DNA of 64,000 bases from NCBI GenBank assembly GCA_902776835.1, contig CACYRK010000007.1, positions 21,240 through 85,239 of the forward strand, read 5' to 3'. How positions within the stretch are numbered: the first letter of the stretch is position 1; the number at the start of each line of letters is the position of its first letter. Positions 1 to 6,810 of this stretch are shown here, in pieces. This DNA comes from an uncultured Bacteroidales bacterium (GTDB lineage Bacteria; Bacteroidota; Bacteroidia; Bacteroidales; Muribaculaceae). Position numbers and translations under genes: made by a program. A model generated the notes under the pieces. The model searched no databases and had not been told where the DNA came from. It saw only the letters and a list, made by a program, of their open reading frames with translations.

Positions 1-1
1 G

Positions 2-1375
2 GAGCGCGTGGCCGACTTCCTGTGCGCCACCGCCGAGCGCCTCGGGCTGGAGTATGACCGCGACAGCCAGAACTGCGTGGTGATTCGCAAACCCGCGTCG
101 CCAGGCATGGAGAATGCCGAGACCATAGTGATTCTCAACCACATGGACATGGTGTGCGTGGCCGAAGCCGGAAAGGATTTCGACGCGCTCAACGACGCCA
201 TCGAGCCGTATACCGACGATGGCTGGATGAAGGCGCGCGGCACATCGCTCGGCGCCGACAATGGCATCGGTCTGTCGATGGCGCTGGCCATCCTGGCCGA
301 CGACAAGATCGTTCACGGCCCGCTCGAGGTGATTACCACCACCAACGAGGAGGACGGCATGACTGGCGCGTCGGCGCTCAGCCCCGATTTCATCAAGGGT
401 CGAAAGGTGGTGAATCTGGACTCGGAAGACTACGACACCATCACCACCGGAGCCGCCGGAGCCTATCTGCAAATCCACCACTTGCCCCTCAAGCGCGTCG
501 CGGCGCCCACGGGCGATAATGTGTGGTTCAAACTGCGCATTGAGGGCGGTCGCGGAGGCCATTCGGGCGTCGACATCAACAAGGGTCGCGCCAGCGGCGC
601 CACACTCATCTGGGCGTTGCTCATGGCCATTGCCGACGATTGCGCCGTGGACCTCGCACGCCTTGAGGTGGGCGACGCCAGCGCGTCGATTGCCTCGTGG
701 GCCGAGGCCGTGATTTGCGTGCCAGCCGACTGCCGCGCCGACGTCACCGAGCGCGAGGCTCACTTCAACCAGTGGCTCAATGAGGAATATGGCTCGACCG
801 ACCCCGGCGTGCGCCTCATCATCACCGAGTGCGATGCCGAGCAGCAGGTCATCGACCCGAATATCATCGCCAACCTGATGAATGCACTGGAGCAGGTGCC
901 GCAAGGAGTGATCAAGATGAGCGACAGCATGCCGGGCACCGTCGAGACGTCGAATAATGTGGGCATGATACGCACCACCGACAGCGAGATTACCGTGTCG
1001 ACCCACACCCGCAGTTTCCTCGATGACGTGATGACCGAAACGGCACAAGAGATTGCAAAAGTTTTGGGCCGTGCCGGAGCAGCGCCCGAAATCGTGATGA
1101 GCGCACCGGCTTGGCAGGAAGACCAGCACTCGGCATTCTTGCAACTCACCAGCGACACCTTCAACGATGTGCTGGGATGGCGGCCACGCATGGTGGCCAT
1201 GCACTTTGTGCTTGAGGCGGGATTTTTCGCCCAGAAATTCCCAGGAATTCAGATGGCATCAATCGGGCCACGCATCGTCGAGCCGCACAGCACTCGCGAG
1301 CGTGTGGAACTGAAGACCATCGACGACATTTGGCGCGTCACCATCGAGTTGCTTGCCCGCCTGGCAAAATGCTGA
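2..1375 (+). CDS. pepD: Aminoacyl-histidine dipeptidase (PepD), 5' end cut off
   Basis: This is an M20-family metallodipeptidase of the PepD type, a cytosolic enzyme that releases amino acids from dipeptides such as Xaa-His. The reading frame is open to the window edge; 457 residues are visible and the family is about 485, so roughly 30 N-terminal residues lie outside. Counting from the GTG at position 8, the metal-site motifs are in order: NHMDMV (44-49), LGADNGIG (81-88, bridging Asp), TNEEDGMTGA (112-121, catalytic Glu), LDSED (near 140) and a C-terminal EPHSTRE His. The GTG at 8 is internal, not a start. A strong hairpin follows the stop. No sign of decay. Confidence 0.93.
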   Translation, partial: ERVADFLCATAERLGLEYDRDSQNCVVIRKPASPGMENAETIVILNHMDMVCVAEAGKDFDALNDAIEPYTDDGWMKARGTSLGADNGIGLSMALAILADDKIVHGPLEVITTTNEEDGMTGASALSPDFIKGRKVVNLDSEDYDTITTGAAGAYLQIHHLPLKRVAAPTGDNVWFKLRIEGGRGGHSGVDINKGRASGATLIWALLMAIADDCAVDLARLEVGDASASIASWAEAVICVPADCRADVTEREAHFNQWLNEEYGSTDPGVRLIITECDAEQQVIDPNIIANLMNALEQVPQGVIKMSDSMPGTVETSNNVGMIRTTDSEITVSTHTRSFLDDVMTETAQEIAKVLGRAGAAPEIVMSAPAWQEDQHSAFLQLTSDTFNDVLGWRPRMVAMHFVLEAGFFAQKFPGIQMASIGPRIVEPHSTRERVELKTIDDIWRVTIELLARLAKC

Positions 1376-1400
1376 CGTAGCGCACTCACACCCCACACAT

Positions 1401-1437
1401 TAGCCGCCACTCACCGCAAGTTGGCGGCTATTTTTTG
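1401..1437 (+). terminator. Intrinsic terminator after pepD
   Basis: A perfect 9-bp stem, TAGCCGCCA pairing with TGGCGGCTA, is followed directly by a run of T (1431-1436). Confidence 0.85.
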
Positions 1438-1447
1438 CTTTTCGCCC

Positions 1448-1605
1448 AATCAAAGGGACGTTCTTTTGATTATTTTTTCCAAAAAAAACAAAAGGCTATT
1501 TATTGGATAATCAGTCTTTTAAATTAAGTTCCTAAGAACTTCGGCGACTCAAGCCCGAGGGAAGGTTTAACCTATATTAACAATCAAAAGAACCGTCCCT
1601 TTGAT
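1448..1605. repeat. REPIN-like element 1 (paired inverted palindromes)
   Basis: Two 24-25 bp quasi-palindromes, at 1448-1471 and 1581-1605, are inverted copies of each other and differ by one missing G. Each contains the core TCAAAGGGAC. They enclose about 110 bp of AT-rich DNA with no ORF. The same core ends the larger element at 6248-6494, while the interiors are unrelated. This arrangement matches REP doublets (REPINs) moved by RAYT transposases in other bacteria; no transposase is present here. Confidence 0.6.
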
Positions 1606-2498
1606 TAAGAATTGGTGGCTCTGCGGTGGTCAATTAAGTAGCCGGCCGTGAACATAATGAGCAGTATTACGCACACCACAACCACGGCAATGGGATACCT
1701 ATATGCCTCTATATCTGAAAGTTGTTCAAGAAACACTGCGGATAAGAGGATTACCACGCTTTCACACAAAAACATTGTAATCGCGGCAACCACACAACGC
1801 CATAATGTGCTCCAATAGCCGTAGCCAAACAGTTGCTTGTACACATAGTAGTAATAAGCAAATATTAAAAGCGTCAGGGGTGAAAAAAACAACATCTCTG
1901 GTACTCCGAATGAGATGATCAACATCGGAGTGCGACAAAAGGCCTGAATGAAAAAGCCCTCAACTAAGGTGTGGTGGGGATAGCATGGTGATTCACGGAA
2001 AAACACCCATGTCGGCACAATAAAGAAAAGAGAGATTATTGTCATCAAAAGCGCTGGGTTTTGGCTGCCCCAACGGTATAAGTCATTTAGAAATCCGAAC
2101 TCATCTACATCTTCGGCAGAAAAATCGGGCATAAACCACATCCTAAACAACGATAACACCACCGCTACGATGAACGCCATTTTCACTGGCGGGAAACACG
2201 ATTGACGCTGGCCAATGAGGTAGTCGCGAATCAGGTATCCAGGACGCCATATCAATTGCCACAACGTATAGGGCATGGATCGTGAGCCTATGCCCCACAT
2301 CATGGCCACGCTTGAAAAGAGCGACTTTATCGTCAATCGCCCCGTCGCGGCACGCTGGCCACATTGCGAGCAGAAGTTGCCCTCAAAGTCGGTTCCGCAA
2401 TTGGCGCAATGCGAAGTTGCCGTGTTGACGTGAAGTTCGTTGGGATGCAACTGCCACTGCCTGAAGCGTCTGTATTTTTCCTTAATCCACTTTTTCAC
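1605..2498 (-). CDS. DUF3667-type membrane protein with N-terminal zinc ribbon
   Basis: A 297-residue protein of unknown function. Cys31, Cys34, Cys43 and Cys46 form a CxxC...CxxC zinc ribbon just after a basic N-terminus. About five hydrophobic segments follow (near 107-125, 150-168, 185-210, 230-255 and 270-290), so it is an inner-membrane protein with a cytosolic ribbon. The layout matches the DUF3667 family common in Bacteroidetes. Its stop codon touches the right palindrome of REPIN-like element 1, which may therefore sit in its 3' UTR. It is divergent from purN. Role not known. Confidence 0.75.
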   Translation of the reverse strand: MKKWIKEKYRRFRQWQLHPNELHVNTATSHCANCGTDFEGNFCSQCGQRAATGRLTIKSLFSSVAMMWGIGSRSMPYTLWQLIWRPGYLIRDYLIGQRQSCFPPVKMAFIVAVVLSLFRMWFMPDFSAEDVDEFGFLNDLYRWGSQNPALLMTIISLFFIVPTWVFFRESPCYPHHTLVEGFFIQAFCRTPMLIISFGVPEMLFFSPLTLLIFAYYYYVYKQLFGYGYWSTLWRCVVAAITMFLCESVVILLSAVFLEQLSDIEAYRYPIAVVVVCVILLIMFTAGYLIDHRRATNS

Positions 2499-2550
2499 AA
2501 ATGCAGAATTACTACAATTATCCCGAATATCGGCTTAGAGCCATTACTTT

Positions 2551-2582
2551 TTTGGACTTTCGCCGAGATTGGTGTAACTTTG
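2551..2582 (+). promoter_or_regulatory. Bacteroidetes-type promoter of purN
   Basis: TTTG at 2551-2554, a 20-bp spacer, then TAACTTTG at 2575-2582; this is the canonical spacing for the Bacteroidetes primary sigma factor. The purN start is 20 bp downstream. Confidence 0.75.
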
Positions 2583-2601
2583 CAGTGTAAAAACAACAAT
2601 T

Positions 2602-3171
2602 ATGACACGCATCGCAATATTGGCATCGGGAAGCGGCACAAATGCCGAGAATATCGTACGTTATTTCGCTGGCCACCCCACCATCCAGGTGGCGACGGTC
2701 ATCACCAATCGTCGCGCCGCCGGCGTGATTGATCGTCTTCGCCCGCTGGGCATCGAGGTGGAATACTTTGGCAAGGAGCACTGGGCCGACAACACGGCAG
2801 TGACGTCACACCTGCAGCAATTGGGCGTTGACCTGGTGGTGCTGTCGGGCTTTCTGGCCATGGTTGGCGAGCCTATGCTCACCGCCTACGCTGGCCGCAT
2901 CGTCAACATCCACCCGTCGTTGCTGCCACGCCACGGCGGCAAGGGAATGTACGGCCACTATGTGCATGAGAGCGTGCTTGCCAGCGGCGACAAGCAGAGC
3001 GGCATCACCATCCACCTGGTGACCGATGTGCCCGACGGTGGGCCCATCGTTGAGCAGCACGCCTGCCCCGTCATGCCCGACGACACGCCCGACACCCTCG
3101 CCGCGCGAGTCCACCAACTCGAGTACGCCTACTTCCCACAAGCCATCGAGCGCCTCGCCAAGGCCTTGTGA
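2602..3171 (+). CDS. purN: Phosphoribosylglycinamide formyltransferase
   Basis: PurN transfers a formyl group from 10-formyl-THF to GAR in purine synthesis, in the cytosol. The 189-residue protein starts with the expected nucleotide-binding strand ILASGSGTNAENI. The catalytic triad is visible as Asn102 and His104 in NIHPSLLP and Asp145 in VPDGGPI, equivalent to Asn106, His108 and Asp144 of E. coli. The length is typical for the short bacterial form. It has its own promoter and stands alone here, away from other pur genes. Confidence 0.96.
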   Translation: MTRIAILASGSGTNAENIVRYFAGHPTIQVATVITNRRAAGVIDRLRPLGIEVEYFGKEHWADNTAVTSHLQQLGVDLVVLSGFLAMVGEPMLTAYAGRIVNIHPSLLPRHGGKGMYGHYVHESVLASGDKQSGITIHLVTDVPDGGPIVEQHACPVMPDDTPDTLAARVHQLEYAYFPQAIERLAKAL

Positions 3172-3225
3172 GAGTGTGTATACACGAGGGAAATGTGTTA
3201 AATTTCACAATTGGCAAGTGTTTCG

Positions 3226-3257
3226 CTTGCCTCGGTGCGTTTTTTTCAGTACCTTTG
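3226..3257 (+). promoter_or_regulatory. Promoter of the uridine-kinase-like gene
   Basis: CTTG at 3226-3229, a 20-bp spacer, then TACCTTTG at 3250-3257. It lies inside the longest upstream reading-frame extension and supports the start codon at 3373 rather than 3211. Confidence 0.6.
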
Positions 3258-3372
3258 CGCTCACAAGCGGAAATTATTCACACCGGCATGCTTAATCGAT
3301 TCACATCGGCACGCCTTTCAGGGTTGTTTTTGTGGATTTGTTGCGCGGGCCAATAATCAACATATATCCACT

Positions 3373-5067
3373 ATGCTTCAGATTAGATGTAAGAACAACA
3401 ACGTCACCAAGAGTTTTCCCGAAGGTACGTCGCTGCTCGATGTGTACAAAGAGTATGCCGACGAGTTGAATTTCACTTATCCCGTTGTCTCGGCCAAGGT
3501 CAATAATGCCTCGCAGGGACTGAAATTCCGCCTGTTCCAGAATCGCGATGTAGAGTTTATGGATGCCCGCGAGGGATCGGGGCATCGTGTGTACGTGCGC
3601 TCGCTGTGCTTCGTACTCTACAAGGCCACGAGCGACCTGTTTCCCGGCAGCAAACTGTTTATCGAATATCCGCTCTCGCGCGGCTATTACTGCAATTTCA
3701 AGAAGCGCAATGGCGACTTGCTGACCGAGGACGACGTGGTGGCCATCAGGGCTCGCATGCACGAAATCGTGAATCTCGACATGCCATTCCGCCGCCACGA
3801 GGCCACCACCGAGGAGGCCGTGCGCGTGTTTGCCGAGCGAGGCTTTGCCGACAAGGTGAAGTTGCTCGAAACCAGCGGACAAATCTATAGCGACTACTAC
3901 ACACTGGGCGACACTGCCGACTACTATTATGGGCCGCTAGTGCCTTCGGCAGGATATCTCAAGGTGTGGGAAGTGGAATATCTGCATGGTGGATTGCTGC
4001 TGCGTGTGCCCGACAAAAAAGACCCGACAAAACTCGCGCCGAAGATCGACATGCCGAGAACGTTTGAAATGTTTGCCGAGAAAGTGCGCTGGGACATCAT
4101 CATGCGCCTGTCGAACGCCGGCGACGTTAACAAAGCCATCCTCAAGGGCCACGCATCTGAGTTGATTCAGGTTAGCGAGGCCTTGCAGGAGAAGAAAATC
4201 GTTCAGATTGCCGAGGAAATCGACCGCCGCTTCCGCGCCGAGAAAGACCCCATCCGCCTGGTGCTCATCACCGGGCCGTCGAGTTCCGGAAAGACCACGT
4301 TCTGCAAGCGCCTGTCGATCCAGTTGCTGGCGTGCGGACTCAGGCCCATCTCGTTCTCGACCGACGACTACTTTGTCAACCGCGAGGACACGCCGCTGCT
4401 GCCCGACGGGAAATATGACTTCGACAACATCAAGGCAGTGGACTGCGACCTGCTCGAGGACCACCTGATGCGCCTGATGAACGGCGAGCGCGTCGAGGTG
4501 CCCGAGTTTAACTTTGTCACCGGAAAGCGCGAATACAACGGTAAGCGACTGAAACTCAAGAGCGACTGCGTGCTCATCATCGAGGGCATACACGCGCTGA
4601 ACCCGCTGCTCACCGAGCGCCTGCCCGATAGCATGAAGTTTAAGGTGTTCGTCTCGGCACTCACCAGCATCTCGCTCGACGACCATAACTGGGTTCCCAC
4701 GCGCGACAACCGCCTGCTGCGTCGCATCATCCGCGACTACAACAAGGGCGCCTTCAGTGCACAGGAGACCATCAGCCAGTGGAAGAACGTGTGCGACGCC
4801 GAGGAGCAGTGGATATTGCCATTCCAGGAGACCGCCGACGTGATGTTCAACTCGGCGCTCAACATCGAGTTTGCCGTTCTGCGCACTCATGCCGAGGTGA
4901 TCTTGGCGTCGGTGCCCAAGAATTGCCCCGAATACAGCGAGGCGCACCGCCTGCTCAAGTTCATACACTACTTTATCCCCGTGAGCGACAAGGAGATACC
5001 GCCCACGAGTATCATGCGTGAGTTCTTGGGAGGCTCAAGTTTCAAGTACGCCAAGTACGAGGACTAA
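3373..5067 (+). CDS. Nucleoside (uridine) kinase-like protein with TGS and ThrRS-like N-terminus
   Basis: A 564-residue cytosolic protein found widely in Bacteroidetes. The N-terminus (1-60) resembles a TGS domain and residues about 70-240 resemble the second domain of threonyl-tRNA synthetase. The C-terminal half is a uridine/phosphoribulokinase-type P-loop kinase with Walker A GPSSSGKTT at 301-309 and the downstream DDYFVNRE substrate loop. The family is annotated as a nucleoside kinase; why the tRNA-synthetase-like part is attached is not established. The ATG at 3373 is chosen because the promoter lies upstream of it but inside the longer reading frame. A hairpin terminator follows. Confidence 0.85.
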   Translation: MLQIRCKNNNVTKSFPEGTSLLDVYKEYADELNFTYPVVSAKVNNASQGLKFRLFQNRDVEFMDAREGSGHRVYVRSLCFVLYKATSDLFPGSKLFIEYPLSRGYYCNFKKRNGDLLTEDDVVAIRARMHEIVNLDMPFRRHEATTEEAVRVFAERGFADKVKLLETSGQIYSDYYTLGDTADYYYGPLVPSAGYLKVWEVEYLHGGLLLRVPDKKDPTKLAPKIDMPRTFEMFAEKVRWDIIMRLSNAGDVNKAILKGHASELIQVSEALQEKKIVQIAEEIDRRFRAEKDPIRLVLITGPSSSGKTTFCKRLSIQLLACGLRPISFSTDDYFVNREDTPLLPDGKYDFDNIKAVDCDLLEDHLMRLMNGERVEVPEFNFVTGKREYNGKRLKLKSDCVLIIEGIHALNPLLTERLPDSMKFKVFVSALTSISLDDHNWVPTRDNRLLRRIIRDYNKGAFSAQETISQWKNVCDAEEQWILPFQETADVMFNSALNIEFAVLRTHAEVILASVPKNCPEYSEAHRLLKFIHYFIPVSDKEIPPTSIMREFLGGSSFKYAKYED

Positions 5068-5089
5068 TGCAATAGGCATAACCATTAGC

Positions 5090-5118
5090 GCTCGCCTTTC
5101 ACCCCAAAAGGCGAGCGT
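5090..5118 (+). terminator. Hairpin terminator after the nucleoside kinase gene
   Basis: An 11-bp perfect stem, CGCTCGCCTTT with AAAGGCGAGCG, over a 7-nt loop. The T run after it is poor. Confidence 0.6.
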
Positions 5119-5139
5119 CTTATAACCATACACATCATT

Positions 5140-6225
5140 ATGAGAATCAAACACTTACTGCTTTTTGCCGTGGTGGCCATCACAGGCTTCACCACCTCGG
5201 CACAGCAGTTGCGCGTGGTCGACAACGACGGGCTGCCCATCGGCGCTGTGTGCGTCACAAACGAGAATGGCGCGTTGGTGGGCTCCACCGACAACGACGG
5301 ATACGTAACCAACAGCAAGGGCGTAGACCGGCTCTTCTTCTCGCACGTAGCCTTTAAGCCAAAAACCGTGCTCACCGACACCCTGACAAGCGCCGTCGTG
5401 GTGATGGACGACGTGAACTACGAACTCGCCGAACTCAACGTCAAGCCAAAAGAGTTGGCCTACGTGCAGACCTACTATCGCTGTGCCTACGTCACCGATG
5501 AGGGCCCCATCTATTTCCGCTCAGGAGTGAGCGACAACACCTACGAGTTTGCCAAGAAAAAAATCACAGCGAAAAAGCGCAGCGTGGCTCGCGGCAAAAA
5601 CCAGATTTACCGATTCACAATCAGCACATTCATTGGCGGCACGCTCGACAAGTGGGCGAGCCTCGACACCACGACGCTCTACACTCGCGTCAAGCGCTTC
5701 GCCCGTAAGGGCAAAATCACGATTACCGAAGATATAGAGACGGGGCGTAAAATCCTCAGCGACAGCATATCGACGCTGGGCTATATCGAGGACGACCTGG
5801 AACGCGGCGAGCGCACCGTGTCGTTTGACCTCTTCACGTTCCACGACCACATTGATGCCGCCGAAGCCGAGAAAAAAGGTAAAAAGAAGAAGAGCGACTC
5901 TGAGACCACCCACTCGCACTACTTCGAGAAGTATCGCATCGACGAGCACGGCAAGATGCTTGTGGGCGACATCATCATCAAGCAGGCCCTTGTCATGGGC
6001 CACATGGATCAACTCGACACTGATTATGTGATTCTGTTCGAGGGCTTTACCACAGGCCGCGACTACATCGACAAGAAAGAGTTCAAGCAAACTCGCAAGG
6101 ACAATGAGGTGGAGATGAATATCGTGGAACTTCGCCAGTTTGAGCAAGCGCACAACATCCCACCGATGGCCCCCAACATCCGGGCCCAAATCGACAAACT
6201 ATTCAAAAAAGAACTCAGCAAATAA
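5140..6225 (+). CDS. Secreted protein with carboxypeptidase-regulatory-like N-terminal domain
   Basis: 361 residues, not recognised as a named protein. A signal peptide ends near residue 20 (TTSA/QQ). Residues about 22-95 look like the CarboxypepD_reg beta-sandwich that begins many Bacteroidetes envelope proteins (pattern GLPIGAV...STDNDGYV). The rest, about 100-361, is a mixed alpha/beta region with a lysine-rich linker near 245-255. It is likely periplasmic or at the outer membrane. It stands alone between a terminator and a REPIN-like element. Function unknown. Confidence 0.7.
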   Translation: MRIKHLLLFAVVAITGFTTSAQQLRVVDNDGLPIGAVCVTNENGALVGSTDNDGYVTNSKGVDRLFFSHVAFKPKTVLTDTLTSAVVVMDDVNYELAELNVKPKELAYVQTYYRCAYVTDEGPIYFRSGVSDNTYEFAKKKITAKKRSVARGKNQIYRFTISTFIGGTLDKWASLDTTTLYTRVKRFARKGKITITEDIETGRKILSDSISTLGYIEDDLERGERTVSFDLFTFHDHIDAAEAEKKGKKKKSDSETTHSHYFEKYRIDEHGKMLVGDIIIKQALVMGHMDQLDTDYVILFEGFTTGRDYIDKKEFKQTRKDNEVEMNIVELRQFEQAHNIPPMAPNIRAQIDKLFKKELSK

Positions 6226-6247
6226 TAACCTATTTTGACCACTAAAG

Positions 6248-6494
6248 GTGTGGTCAAAGGGACAGTCCCTTTGACCACACTTAATCTCATTGATAAACTA
6301 TATTTAACAAATTGAGCCAAATAAGAACCAATGAGGATAAGCCTAGTTTCAACCAAACTATTAGATTGACACACTGGCCATTTCCAACATATTAACTCAC
6401 GCTAATTAAAGAAATGTAATTTCACATTTTGAGGGCGGTTTGTGAAGTTTTTCAAAAAAAAGTGTGGTCAAAGGGACTGTCCCTTTGACCACAC
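6248..6494. repeat. REPIN-like element 2 (two 33-bp perfect palindromes)
   Basis: Palindromes at 6248-6280 and 6462-6494 are each 16+1+16 bp and perfect. They are exact reverse complements of each other, with central A and central T. The core TCAAAGGGAC is shared with the element at 1448-1605. The 180 bp between them are AT-rich and have no convincing ORF. The element begins 22 bp after the stop of the upstream gene. Confidence 0.65.
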
Positions 6495-6564
6495 TTTATC
6501 CTAAAAAGGAAGTAAAAAATTTTGATGGCTGAGGTGCTGGCTTGGTGGGTGGATGGGGGTTGGG

Positions 6565-6687
6565 CGAACAATCGAATTCTTGAAATTTCGAACAATCAAA
6601 CGCTTGAACAATCGAATTCTTGAACAATTAGATGTTCGGATGGGGGGGGTCGAGCGATCGAATTCTCGAACAATCGAACGCTCGAAA
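6565..6687. repeat. Octamer array 1 (CGAACAAT / TCGAATTC type)
   Basis: About twelve 8-bp units of the form TCGAANNN run through this stretch (for example CGAACAAT, CGAATTCT, TGAACAAT), interrupted once near 6630-6650 by a G-rich insertion. The same octamer family occurs at 30678-30717, 59493-59538 and 60307-60346. Confidence 0.7.
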
Positions 6688-6691
6688 GGAC

Positions 6692-6810
6692 GGATTGAGG
6701 GGGGACGGGTGTGTGATTGGGGGGTGGGGATTGGGAGTGGGGATTGAGGGGGACGGGTGTTGGATTGGGGGTGGGGGTTGAGGGGGGCGGGTGTGGGATT
6801 GGGGGTGGGG
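6692..6810. repeat. G-rich tandem repeat, 35-bp period
   Basis: Three units (6692-6740, 6741-6775, 6776-6810) share the frame GGATTGAGGGGG-ACGGGTG-GATTGGGGG. The + strand has many G runs. The array ends exactly at the stop of the regulator gene, so its mRNA would have a C-rich 3' UTR. Confidence 0.7.

Noticed and set aside
3211..3372. Upstream start for the nucleoside kinase gene
   Set aside because: The promoter lies inside this extension and the extra 54 residues match nothing in the family.
6565..6687. CRISPR array
   Set aside because: Units are 8 bp with no unique spacers and no cas genes.
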